DNA of 64,000 nt. Source: Balanoglossus misakiensis (taxonomy: Eukaryota > Hemichordata). Location: positions 682,001 through 746,000 of the forward strand of contig CM082585.2 in the NCBI GenBank assembly GCA_040954595.2, given 5' to 3'. The notes beneath the pieces are model-generated. The model ran no database searches, was not told where the DNA came from, and saw only the letters and a program-made list of their open reading frames with translations. Shown here piece by piece: positions 21,071 to 33,400 of the stretch; within the stretch, counting starts at the first letter, position 1, and the number at the start of each line of letters is the position of its first letter. Both the position numbers and the translations under genes were made by a program.

Positions 21071-22400
21071 CAGCTTATAGCATAAGTTGGTGTCCGTCGT
21101 CTATGTATGTCTGTATGTGTGCCTCATACAGAATTATGTATTTTGTGAATGGATCAGTTTCGTCTTAATGTATTGATGTATGTATGTGTATGTCCATCAA
21201 CATCAAAAACTTGAAACTACTGATATTTAGTGTGTACATAGAAATTGTTATTGCGAAAAAATGCATACTGGTATTAACTGGAAAAATGTTCAAATAGTCA
21301 AAATTGAAAAACTTAAAAACAGATTAAGTTAAAAATTGGCGTGCATTGGTGTGCAAGTACTTTGGGAAGACCTCGTATGATTTTGTTCAGGTGGAGTCAG
21401 TATCTGGCGTTTCCTATTTTTTATGAATTTTTTGGGGAATTTTCTGCAGTTTTGTTAAAAAAAATTCTTCTCTGAAATTGCATGTCCAATTGATTGGAAA
21501 CTTGGTATGGAGGTTCATAGGGCTTACCTGAATCACATTTGTGCAAACGGTGGTGAAATTTGCAAAAATGCATTTTTGGGCAATATTTCCTGTTTTTGCC
21601 AAAAAATCCAATCCTGTGAAACTGTAGGTGCAATTGTTTTGATACTTTGTATTTGGGTTTCTAGGGGTGATCTCAGTCAGATATGATCAAATTGTAATGA
21701 AATTTGCATAATTGTATTTTTTGGGAATTTCTGCAGGGTTTGGCCAAATAGTCTTTGGTAATACCACAAGTCCAATTGATTGGAAACTTTGAATGGGAAT
21801 TCATATATGTGATATCAGTCAGATTTGTCTGAATTTCCTGTTGTTTGCCAAAATGTCTTCCTTATTGAAACTTGTTAAAGAGGTTCTTAGGCATGAACAG
21901 AAATCAGATTTGTTGAAATCTGGTGAAATATTCATACTTTTTGGTATATTTCTTGCCATTTTTGATCAAAGAGTTTTAGAATTCCATAGACTTATTATTT
22001 TTATGCAGTTCAGGATGGGGTACATGACTCATAACCCCTTACAAAAATTGACAAGGCAACAATTCCACAAACATGTTTACATTTCACAATGGTGCAACAC
22101 ACAACCCTTACACCATATACACTATAAACCAAAATGGTTTAAAACTGGTTTTTCTAATCTTGTTATTCTGTCAACCAATCACAGTACTGCACGTGAGCAT
22201 ATTCAGTTAGTTTCTGGTTCCTGATTGCTTTGGAAGTTAGTTAACAATTTCATAACACATGTACATGTATGTGCAACTTTGATTAAATTCTGGTTGTCAA
22301 TATTTAGGTAGTTTGTTGTAAATTTCTTTGTTTTTGGATAGCAAATCTTTTTAACCAATTGCTCAGTTTCTTTGAAAGTTACTGTTAACAAGGAGAGTTA
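21070..22400 (+). repeat. AT-rich ~150-160-bp degenerate tandem units
   Basis: Blocks such as GTCCAATTGATTGGAAACTT (21485) and GTCCAATTGATTGGAAACTTTG (21770), with GGGTGATCTCAGTCAGAT between them, recur as loose tandem units like the bodies of the hairpin-headed repeats. A plus-strand frame at 21793-22224 (143 codons) has no recognisable domain. From about 22220 to 22400 nothing is recognised. Confidence 0.5.
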
Positions 22401-22480
22401 GTACACCCAACTTAGACTTTTACACCCAACTTAGAGCTACTATGACTGGTTACTAACTTCTATATCTATTTGATTCACAG

Positions 22481-22555
22481 ATGCTGCCTGAAATTGTCTG
22501 CATTTCAACTCGGGATTCTCTTCCTCGTCTGGGGCGAGTTTAAGACCGCTCAATG
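22481..22555 (+). CDS. Exon-like module B1, 75 nt (paralogue of A1)
   Basis: Same acceptor (TTGATTCACAG), donor (GTAAGCATG), branch-point-like TACTAAC, length and open frame as 15998-16072. Five base differences are visible. Four are silent (CTG/TTG, GCG/GCA, CTT/CTC, GAA/GAG) and one changes R to W. This bias is what selection on the encoded peptide would leave, though the sample is small. Confidence 0.5.
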
Positions 22556-23000
22556 GTAAGCATGACTTGCTGTATATTTGCTTTTATCGGGCGTGGCACA
22601 ACCCAAACAATAGGAAGCAATGTATGTCTACGAACTAATTTACACCTTCCAGTTATCAATACTTTTTTCCTTCGAATTCTAGCCTCGATTGCCTGTGATA
22701 TGATCGTGATGACATGAATTAAATGGTCAAGTTCAAATCTTCATGTGAAGCATAAATTAAATTTGGATGCATATCCTTAACCATATACCTAGAAATTACT
22801 CCCATACCAATACACGGGGAGATACCGTAATTTTGGCTGAAAGTGTGCTAGTCCAACACTATGCTTCATCAAACTGGCTAAGAGATCTATTATTATATAT
22901 AGACACATGAAGGAAAGTAATGTTGTTTATAGTGAAATAAAACAATACCTTAGGCCACAAAGAAAAATATAGATCACGACACAAAGAGGCTGGAGTTTTT

Positions 23001-23617
23001 TCAAAAATGTGTGCATAAGATCATATTGGCCCATGGTAATCAAAGCCAAAGCAGCCCAGTTCCAAATTCGAAACTCAGCTCAGTACCAGAAACTTGCTCA
23101 AAGCTACCAAATGCACAGAAAGTTTTGAGAATCAAGATGAAAAATCACCAATCGACTAGTGCGCTTGTCTATGTTCAATGTGTCTTCCCTGGTAACAACA
23201 TGTACTTCCGCCACCATGCCATGAGATATACTGACAGCCACGTTTGAAACATTTTAGTATACTGATATTCAAAGTTTAAATGTAAAGGCTTACTTTTCTA
23301 TAGTAAAATAAATGTTTTATAATTGCCAATAATTTACATTCTTGCGCTAATCAGTTGTATGAAAAGTGAGGTGGATCAAATGTAAGTTTCATTTTCACAA
23401 CAAACATAAAGAAGTCATTGTACAGTGTTACGTAGATGTCAAAGTGTGTGTACACCTGTCGTTTACAGATATGATGTCAGTTTCACTTGTCACCTAACTG
23501 CCATGTTTGTGGTATACCCATGTGGACCACTTTACTGCAGTACTGATGTAAATGGAGTTTCAAGATCGCTGTTACAGATTTCTCTGATTCGTATTCCACG
23601 TACATTATCGCAGCACA
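23001..23617. other. ~600 bp present only in copy B
   Basis: Copy A reads straight from TTTTTTC to TGACCCTATATT where copy B has this stretch. No inverted ends are visible. Frames at 23011-23247 and 23425-23694 are unrecognised. Confidence 0.55.
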
Positions 23618-23731
23618 GTCTGACCCTATATTATACCATGTTTTGCATATTTTCACTAATTAGTATGGCCCAAATAATTCTAAAGCAAGGTTGATTGGTT
23701 ACTAATTGATATGCATATATTTGATTCACAG

Positions 23732-23804
23732 TCTTAAACACAGCATTTCAACGTATGCCGGAGGAGGAAGAGAATACCTAGGCCTGATCCAAGACCGCTT
23801 TCCG
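23732..23804 (+). CDS. Exon-like module B2, 73 nt (paralogue of A2)
   Basis: Identical to 17002-17074 except one base that changes K to Q (ATCAAA versus ATCCAA context). Acceptor, donor and open frame are conserved. It joins B1 in phase. Confidence 0.5.
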
Positions 23805-24234
23805 GTAAGCACAACTTGCTGTATACATGCTCCATAGCTTGTTTGTAAAGGCTACCTTTTCCCATCAAATAGTGAAGTCGCCCTTTCAAAATTATGGTGG
23901 TGGCAAGCCACAACTGGTTATCATGGAGAGCCCCATATAAACTTACCAGCCCACGCTAGCCAGACTTTACAAATGTTTCCGTCATACTATGCAGAAAATT
24001 CTGGCTGCCTTAAATAGGCTTTCACTTTGCGCTAGGGGGTCAAATCACATTGCATTCTGGGCGAAAAGTCTACAACCCACTGTAGTAAGAGGTGGAAGAA
24101 ATGATACATTTTGTGTATTTCATGCTTTGGTCAAACATGTCTGTCTCTGTAGTTAGCATATTAAACTCATTAAACGTTTTTCACATTTTGTTATTTTGTC
24201 TGTTATGACCCATTATCACTTTAGCTTTAGCTTA

Positions 24235-24986
24235 GGCTCCATTCACAAACACCTCTGGATGGGGGGGGGGGAGAATTCAATTTTTTTACTGCTAATTTTC
24301 ACATGCCCCCCCCCCCTGTACACAACCCGAAATATTTTCAAATCCCCCACCCCCTTCTGAACTGCCAAAATTTTAAAATCCCCCCCCCCATTTTCTTTCA
24401 CAGAGCAAAACACATCACTTATCTATCTTGTAAAAAAGAAAAACAGCGCTCCCATGAAAAGACTTTGAAACTGATGTTTCCCCTCATCAGTGGGTATTAA
24501 AACTGAACATTGTTTTTATTTTTTAAGTATTTGTATTCTGTGGTGGGAGACATTGTAAACCGAGAATTGAAGGGGGTGGGTGTGGGAAGGGGTGTCCCCC
24601 TCCCACGTAAGAAAATTTTATAAAATACAGAGCTCAAAGCTGCATTTTTATGAACCCGGCAAAAGCAAATTAACTCAACTACCAGTATGTTGGGGAGGAT
24701 AAATTTAACCGTCGCCGCTCAAAAGTTATCATGGGGTGGGGGCAAGTCCCCTGACATGGGACACTAGATAAACCAGTTAATGATTGAAAGGTGTTGATGA
24801 ATGGAGGGGGGTGGGTGTGGGAGGGGGTGTAAAATAAAGGGCGCGAAACTGCATTTTTATGGACTCAAAATAAATATTTAGTCGTCAAAGTTTTCAAGTC
24901 CCCCCTTACATACCTTCAATTTTTTCAAATCCCCCCCGCTCAATTCTCCTGCCCCCCCCTCTCCAGAGGTGTTTGTGAATGCAGCC
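24235..24986. mobile_element. 752-bp MITE with TTA target duplication and G/C runs
   Basis: The inverted ends GGCTCCATTCACAAACACCT and its near-complement AGGTGTTTGTGAATGCAGCC are flanked by TTA on both sides (24232-24234 and 24987-24989). Copies A (near 17720) and C (near 62590) of the host repeat lack it. Several runs of 8-13 G or C occur (24256-24270, 24307-24316, 24381-24389, 24952-24960). No transposase is visible. Confidence 0.85.
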
Positions 24987-25684
24987 TTATGAACTCCCAT
25001 TTCTTTAACATGGCAAAAATCGGCCATCAATTGTCGACCATATGAGATTTTCATCACTCACTTAGGGTAGCTTAAGGGAGAATTGTATAGGCATGACTTG
25101 GGCTGTAAATTTGATGAAATAGCTACATGCCTATTGTTAACAAGCAGCTGACTGTACTGAAAGAATGGAAGTGTTGTGTACTTATTTTACATATTCAATA
25201 TTTGTAATTAGACCATGTCATGTATATCTTGGGGATTGCTCGATCGCAATGTCTCTGCTGGTACAATGTCCTTTTAACTTGTACAGTATATGGTAATGAT
25301 TGTAAGTTTGTGTACGGCATTTGTAAATTATTTTCAATTTATAAATTTTTTGTAAGTTTCTTCATTCTCAAATTGCTTGCCTAACGTACTGCTTTAAAAT
25401 TTAAATTTTGGTATGATTTTGAGTAGACTTTTTGTTTCAAAATTATTTTCGACACTTGACATTTTTGGGTGATATGATTTTACATGGAAAATCTGATTTC
25501 CCTGTAATTCGGTTGACAGGATTTTCACAATATCTCTAAATCATGAAGTACATGTATCAGAATTGCATCAGGCCCCCAAAATTCTAGTCGCCCTTGGCAA
25601 GTAATATTAGCCATTGTTGTCCAAGGACGTTGAAGGTACAAGTGGTTTTTAAACTTACTATGTAGGCATTTTATCAGAATTATT

Positions 25685-26820
25685 AGGTCCCATTTGGTGC
25701 AGGTATATGTATTTATACCATGGGACCTTATGGGATCAGTTACACCTGTATATATGGATGTCTGTATGGATGTTTGTCTGTATGTCTATCAATATCAAAC
25801 ACTTGGAAACCACTGGCATGTGACCTTGATATTTAGTGTGGAGATGCAGACAGGGCAGTAGGTGGGAGTTGTCAAAATGAAGTTGTCATTGCCAAAATAT
25901 GCAAATTAGCTGGGAAAGTGTCAAATTCGTCAAAACTCGGGAACTCGACAACTACTGAGCAAATTGCTTTCAAAATTGAAAATTGGTATTCCTGTAAGTT
26001 ATGTTAACCTCACACAGTTCTATATGTTGTGAGCTAATGTGAATTTTCCATTTTTTATGTATTTTTTGTCTCTTTCCACATTATCGGTAGACAATCTGCT
26101 TTTCTGGAATTGATCAGCTGACTTATTTGAAATTTAGTATGAAGCTTCATAGGTGATCTGAGTTATCATAGTTTTGTAAGGTCCCATTTGCTTTACCATG
26201 GGACCTTATGATATCGGTGGATGTATGTATGTATGTCTGTATGTCCGTCCACATCACAAACTTGAAAACCGCTGGGCATATGACCTCGATATTTGGTGTG
26301 TAGATGCAGGCCAGGCTGAAGATTGGAGTTTGTTCAAATGAAGCTGTCATTGCCAAAAATATGCAAATTAGCTAGGAAAATGTGAAATTGGTCAAAACTC
26401 AAACTCAACAACCACTGGTCACATTCATTTGAAAATCAGTATGCATGTACCTTATGTCTACCTCAAACAGTCCTGTATGTTTTGAGCTAATATTATCGAT
26501 TTTTAATTTTTTATGCCAAAAATCTTTTATGCATTTTTTGTATTATTCCACATTTTTGGTAAAGAAATCATCATTTCTAAAAGTTAAAGGCCTCATTCTT
26601 TGAATTTTAGTATGAAGCTTCTAATGGTTGTCTGAGTAACCAAAGTTTTGTTCAAATTGTTGAAAAATTTGCATATTTTAATTTTGAGCAATTTTTGCCA
26701 TTTTTGGTCATTTTTTTTTCTTTAAAACTGCAGGCCAGATTGATTTGGTAGGCATATTCCTAAGGGTAAACTGAGTAAGATGTTGTAAAAATGTTTTATT
26801 ATATATTGTGTTATTGGGGA
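25685..26820 (+). repeat. Hairpin-headed dispersed repeats (AGGTCCCAT family)
   Basis: Heads at about 25685-25728 (AGGTCCCATTTGG ... ACCATGGGACCTTA) and 26178-26211 are each followed by the TATGTATGTCTGTATG tract and the AT-rich body. A poly-G run of about 16 (26822-26837) ends the stretch. Confidence 0.7.
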
Positions 26821-26837
26821 AGGGGGGGGGGGGGGGG

Positions 26838-27222
26838 TTACTCAAACATTTATAACACCCAGCAACTTTTGGTACTGGCAGGGTTTGTCCTCCAATGATT
26901 TCAACATCCTGCTAGGAATACAACCTCTCCTCAACTTTATAAATATAGGCATGACATTGCAGGTTTTTTGAGAACACTGTTTAAAATAACCCTCATCAAG
27001 CCTGTTAACTTATTTAGACAGACTATTATCCAGAATGAAACGAAACATGGATGCAATAAAAAGATCTTGTGCAATAAAAACCAAGTTGATCATAACAATT
27101 ATTTGCTAAGTACAACATGTACATCACTAATAGAAGTTATGGCTATAAGCATAAACCTGTTTGTTTTGCTATCTTCACTATTCATATTATCTGACTATAT
27201 TAATACATTTGCAAGCATACTG
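26838..27222. other. Unrecognised AT-rich DNA
   Basis: Interrupts the dispersed-repeat body. An 88-codon plus frame (26968-27234) shows no domain. Confidence 0.4.
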
Positions 27223-27800
27223 TTTCAGACATAGCGAATTTGATAAACATCTACAAATATATTTTTACCTGTTGAAGTTATCAAAATCCAGACACTTGAC
27301 AAAAGGACATTTTTCATCCCCTCTATAGATTGATAGTCTAACATAGCAGGCAATCTGTTTTTAACAACTGCAGAAGCCTTCATAAAAAGTTGTTGGCCAG
27401 AATGAAAGCTTAGGGGGACGTAGGATTTCCTACTTTTTAGGTTATTTTTTCTATGGCCCCAAAAAGCTATGACAAAAAATTGATGACCCCCTTGGAATTT
27501 ATAATTCCCCCCCCCCTATCATATGTTTTGTTTTGAGCTAATATTATGAATTTTCTATTTTTATTGTTTTGTCTTTTACTGCATTATTGGTAAAGAAAAA
27601 TCTTCCTTTCTGAAAGCCATAGTTTTTGTTCAAATTGCAAATTGTTGTGAAATTAGTATATTTATAATTTTGAGCAATTTTGTAATTTTTGCTCAGAATG
27701 CAGATTCCTAGGGGGGTAACCCAAGTAAGGTGTTGTAAAAGAATTGTTTAAAAAATAAAAATATATTTGTAGATGGTTATCAAATTTGCTGTGTCTGAAA
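27223..27800. repeat. Inverted repeat pair, ~45-bp arms
   Basis: TTCAGACATAGCGAATTTGA + TAAACATCTACAAATATATT (27223-27263) recurs as its reverse complement at about 27755-27798 with few mismatches. The ~490 bp between them is dispersed-repeat body and a short C-run. Confidence 0.75.
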
Positions 27801-28156
27801 GCGCTTGTCAGATTGCTTTGAACTTTGACAGGAATGTTCCTTGTAGTGATTGAAGTAAGATGGTGTACAATTATAGTGATTTTTGCATATTTGTGTTTTT
27901 GCCACTTTTGAACAAATGTAGTTTTGTTTAACCCCCATCTTACCCTATCCATATTCAAATAAATATGAAAAGAAATTTCTCACAGATATTATTTACTTTG
28001 ATAATACTATCATTTGTGCAACAACTAATCAATCAAACAGTCAATAATCATAAATTGGGAGTTCAAAAATATCTATAAGGGAGATTTAAAACCCTGTTAG
28101 CAACAACTGTTTGCCATGTTTTGAGTATTAATGTTTTGTGTAGCTTCTGCAGTTTT

Positions 28157-28860
28157 TAGGTCCCATATGGTATGTACCATGGGCCTTATGGAATCAGTTG
28201 CGTCTGTATTTATGTATGGATGTACTGTATTTTCGCGAGTTAAATTTTTCGCGATATCGAGAGAGGCCACTGTTTCGCGAGTATTAATTTTCGCGTTCTC
28301 TTATTTCATTCACTGCATCGTTATCTTCAAAAACAATTTACGCGACTTTTTATTTTCACGTTATTTTGGCTCTCGCGTATTTGGCGAAAATTAATTGCTC
28401 GCGAAAATAAAGTGTTTTACAGTATGTCTGTCTGTTTGTATGGATGTATGTCTGTATGTCCGTCGACATCTAAAACTTGAAAACCGTTGTGCATATCACC
28501 TCGATATTTGGTGTGCAGATGCAGGCTGGGCTGTAGATTGGAGTTTGTTAACATGAAAATGTCATTACCAAATATATGCAAATTAGCTAGAAAATGTGAA
28601 ATTGGTCAAAACTCGCAAAATTCGACAACTGCTGGTCAGATTGATTTGGAAATTGGTATGCAAGTACCTTATGTCTACCTCATACAGTCCTGTATGTTTT
28701 GAGCTAATTTTGATTTTCTATTTTTGATGCATTTGTTTGTATTTTTCAACATTATTGGTAAAAAATCGTCATATGAAACTAAAATTACCGTCGAATCATC
28801 CAGTGTGAGTTAGCACTGTAATTAGCAAAAGTTATAAATCCACAGTTACCCAGCAAATTT
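28157..28860 (+). repeat. Hairpin-headed dispersed repeat interrupted by a MITE
   Basis: Head AGGTCCCATATGGTATGTAC / CATGGGCCTTATGG near 28157, then the TATGTATGGATGT tract, then the MITE at 28223-28424, then the normal body (GTCCGTCGACATC, ATGCAAATTAGCTAG). Confidence 0.7.
28223..28424. mobile_element. Palindromic TTTTCGCGA-type MITE (family C), copy 1
   Basis: Ends TACTGTA and TACAGTA. The interior carries many CGCGA boxes (TTTTCGCGAGTTAAATTTTT, GCTCGCGAAAATAAAGTGTT) that pair across the element. Three fuller or diverged copies lie at 59597, 60036 and 60277. It is CpG-rich in an AT-rich background. TA is the likely target duplication. Confidence 0.85.
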
Positions 28861-30412
28861 GATATAATGCTTCACATAGGTATTGGTTTGAACATCCTTC
28901 AGAAAGGGTATGAATATTTTAAATTTTTTACTGTTGCAACCCAGACTAGTTTATTTCTGAATAAACAGAGAAATGACAACCTGATAGATTATTCTTCTGT
29001 ACTAAAGACATATGCAGACACAAGAAATAGTCTGTACATTTTCAGTAGATTACTAAAACAGTGTAGGTACATTGTACTATAAACTGAGGAAGATTAGTGA
29101 CTATTGTTTGCCAAAAATGGTCCCAAGTCATTTCTCAAGCATAGCAGAATAGTAGCTTTGAGTAGCAAAGTGTGATGATTTAAAATGTAAAAAGACAACA
29201 CCAATCTCTAGCTCTGCTCTCAGCACTGCAAAAGTTATCTGACAGGTAGATAGATGTTCAGTCATCCTATGTCTGTCAACATTTTTCTTTTCTGAAATCA
29301 CTGGCGCAAGTGCTTTTAAAATTGGTGTGCAGGTTTCTTGGGGTAGCGAAGTAATGTGTGTTCAAATTGTGTTGAATTCTGCATATTTGTAGTTTGGAAC
29401 AAGTTTTTTGCTGTTTTTGGAAGAAAAAAGCTAAGCTCGTAGATTACTTTGACTATGCAGGTTTCTAGGTATGACACAAGTTGTTTCTTCAAAATATGGT
29501 GAAATTTGCATATTTGGGGGGAAATTTTCTCTGAAATTTAGTATTGATCTCCCTGAGGTATGTGACATAATCTGTAATTTTGTATTTTGGAGACAGTTGC
29601 CTTTTTGTACAAACAAAAAATCTTGTCAGAATATGCATGTCTGATTACCATGTCCACAGGGGTGATCTACTTTTATTTACATTATAACCGAATCTGTAAA
29701 GTTTTCATAATGATCTTTAAAATAGGTACGTCTAATTGTTTTGATCTTTGGTATGAATTGTCCCTTGGTGATCTTAGTCAATGCTTTTGAAATTCCGCTG
29801 AATATTGCATTATTATTTTGTCTGAGTCTGAAGAGTAGTCATCATCTCTGAAACCCCTTGACCTAAGTCAGGTGTCAAATAGTACAATTTGCAGATTTGT
29901 TGCATTGGAGATATTGTTGCAGTTTTTGAAATTCAAGATGGCTGCCAATGTCTGTGTTAACTCTATGGAAAAACATTTATGTAAATACTTTTCTGAAAAC
30001 AAGGCGGTGAATATCACATTTTTGTTTACAAACAGTAATAAAAATAGCTATCATTGTTTCTGAAAATCCTAACTTGTAGGATTCTTTTTCAATCGGCACG
30101 AGGTGGTAAAAAGATGTGCAGCTTTTGACTTATTACAGGCTTACACTTTGTTAGTAATATGAGTCCCTATTGGTATTGTGCTGGGTTTTTAGGAGCTTGG
30201 GCCCCATTCCCTGGATATTTTTTACACCTTGCTCTGAAAACCCGCCACACCTATGCTTCTTGAATTTGTCACAGTTGTCCTTGCCAATGAGTGTGCACCT
30301 TGAAATTCAAATCAGTCATTTGACCTGGCAGCCATATTCAGTTGAAATTGTTAAATAAATGCAAATTAGCTGGGAAAATTTGAAATTGGTCAAAACCACT
30401 GGTCAGATTGAT
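28861..30412. repeat. Degenerate dispersed-repeat bodies
   Basis: Contains partial AT-rich body units (GGTTTCTAGGTATGACACAA, GTGAAATTTGCATATTTGGG, and similar) mixed with unrecognised DNA. Frames at 28867-29082, 29587-29790 and 29872-30063 have no recognisable product. Confidence 0.45.
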
Positions 30413-33400
30413 TTGACAATTGGTATGCAAGTACCTTATGTCAACCACATACAGTCCTGTATTTTGAATAGTTTGAATGTTCTATTTTTATGCATTTTTT
30501 GCCTTTTTCCTCATTTTTGGTAAAAAATCTACTTTTCTAAAATTGATGAGACGACTTCTTTGAAATTTAGTATGAAGCTTCATATAGGTGATATGAGTTA
30601 GCATACTTTTGTTAAAATGTTGCAAAATTTGCATATTCATAATTTTGGAGCAATTTCGGCCGTTTTTGAATTTTTTTTTTTAAACCGGTTGTTACATTGC
30701 TTTAAAATTTGTTAGTCATGTTAGGGGTAGCTCAAGTAAGATTTGCATGTATGTTTTTCAAATCAACTTGATGAATTGAATAGTATATTTTTGGGATGAT
30801 TTTTGCCATTTTTGGTCAAAACTCTTCTCAGAACCCCCCACAGCACGTGAAATATCCCATGAATCATTCTGGTTTGTACAACCAGAGATTACTCGGTCAA
30901 ACCAGGCAAAGTTCACATGTGTAGAGAAAATTGTAGACCACTAATACAAATTTTGAGAGCATGCTTTAAAGGCGAATCTTATTGTCAATTACCATTTCAA
31001 ATGATAAACAAAATCATGCATTATTGAAAGAGGAGATACAAATTTTATAAAATAAGCAATTGCATAGCCAGCCGATACAAAAAAGTTTGAAGTAAAACAG
31101 GGACACTTGAAACACTTGTTTAATCAAACAAAACGATATTGATTTTTTTCTATAGACAGAACAATGGAAATTTACATGTTAACTTTCAACAGAGACTGGC
31201 CACCTCAGTTAGTCATTGCTTCTTTCCTCCTAAGTGTGACATTTGACGTACATGAATGAATACTTTGATTTCTATGGCTTTTAAATCTTGATTTTGAAAT
31301 GTTCACTCTAATTCCTCAACATATTTTTTCTAGATAAATCTTAATACAGTTATATGTACTTCATATCATTGTTAGTATCTAAAACAGAAAGTAATTAAAT
31401 GGACAATCTCGATGATACAAATCATGGAGAGTTGTGGGTAAAATATCGTACTGTGCCCCCTTTACCCCACTGCTTTGAAATTTGATTTGAAGGTTTCAGG
31501 GTTTGTTCTCATGATAATTTACAGATTGATTTGACAATTGGTATGCAAGTACCTTATGTCAACCACATACAATCCTGTATTTTTTGAACTAATAGTTTGA
31601 ATGTTCTATTTTATGCATTTTTTGCCTTTTTCCTCATTTGTGGTAAAAAATCTACTTTTCTAGAATTGATGAGTCAACTTCTTGGAAATTTTAGTATGAA
31701 GCTTCATGTAGGTGATATGAGTTACAATACTTTTGTTGAAATGTTGCAAAATTTGCATATTGATAATTTTGGAGCAATTTCAGCCTTGTTTAATTAATTT
31801 TTTTTCTCTAAAACCGCTTGTTCCATTGCTTTAAAATTTGTTAGTCACGTTAGGGGTAGCTCAAGTAAGATTTGCATGTATGTTTTTCAAATCAACTTGA
31901 TGAATTGAATAGTATATTTTTGGGATGATTTTTGCCATTTTTGGTCAAAACTCTTCTCAGAACCCCCACAGTACGTGAAATATCCCATGAATCATTCTGG
32001 TTTGTACAACCAGAGATTACTCGGTCAAACCAGGCAAAGTTCACATGTGTAGAGAAAATTGTAGACCACTAATACAAATTTTGAGAGCATGCTTTAAAGG
32101 CGAATCTTATTGTCAATTACCATTTCAAATGATAAACAAAATCATGCATTATTGAAAGAGGAGATACAAATTTTATAAAATAAGCAATTGCATAGCCAGC
32201 CGATACAAAAAAGTTTGAAGTAAAACAGGGACACTTGAAACACTTGTTTAATCAAACAAAACGATATTGATTTTTTTCTATAGACAGAACAATGGAAATT
32301 TACATGTTAACTTTCAACAGAGACTGGCCACCTCAGTTAGTCATTGCTTCTTTCCTCCTAAGTGTGACATTTGACGTACATGAATGAATACTTTGATTTC
32401 TATGGCTTTTAAATCTTGATTTTGAAATGTTCACTCTAATTCCTCAACATACTTTTTCTAGATAAATCTTAATACAGTTATATGTACTTCATATCATTGT
32501 TAGTATCTAAAACAGAAAGTAATTAAATGGACAATCTCGATGATACAAATCATGGAGAGTTGTGGGTAAAATATCGTACTGTGCCCCCTTTACCCCCACT
32601 GCTTTGAAATTTGATTTGAAGGTTTCAGGGTTTGTTCTCATGATAATTTACAGATTGATTTGACAATTGGTATGCAAGTACCTTATGTCAACCACATACA
32701 ATCCTGTATTTTTTGAACTAATAGTTTGAATGTTCTATTTTATGCATTTTTTGCCTTTTTCCTCATTTGTGGTAAAAAATCTACTTTTCTAGAATTGATG
32801 AGTCAACTTCTTTGAAATTTTAGTATGAAGCTTCATGTAGGTGATATGAGTTACAATACTTTTGTTGAAATGTTGCAAAATTTGCATATTGATAATTTTG
32901 GAGCAATTTCAGCCTTGTTTAATTAATATTTTTTCTCTAAAACCGCTTGTTCAATTGCTTTAAAATTTGTTAGTCACGTTAGGGGTAGCTCAAGTAAGAT
33001 TTGCATGTATGTTTTTCAAATCAACTTGATGAATTGAATAGTATATTTTTGGGATGATTTTTGCCATTTTTGGTCAAAACTCTTCTCAGAACCCCCCACA
33101 GCACGTGAAATATCCCATGAATCATTCTGGTTTGTACAACCAGAGATTACTCGGTCAAACCAAGCAAAGTTCACATGTGTAGAGAAAATTGTAGACCACT
33201 AATACAAATTTTGAGAGCATGCTTTAAAGGCGAATCTTATTGTCAATTACCATTTCAAATGATAAACAAAATCATGCATTATTGAAAGAGGAGATACAAA
33301 TTTTATAAAATAAGCAATTGCATAGCCAGCCGATACAAAAAAGTTTGAAGTAAAACAGGGACACTTGAAACACTTGTTTAATCAAACAAAACGATATTGA

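Larger units (their letters stand above)
22437..26180 (+). repeat. Segmental duplication, copy B
   Basis: Counterpart of 15950-19025. It carries two insertions relative to copy A: about 600 bp of unrecognised DNA at 23001-23617, and a 752-bp MITE at 24235-24986. It lacks the TTAA MITE of copy A and shows the empty site at 22777-22780. Confidence 0.85.

Noticed and set aside
21793-22224. 143-codon plus-strand gene
   Set aside because: Starts within the ~150-bp repeat body and resembles no protein known to me. Codon usage looks like AT-rich chance reading.
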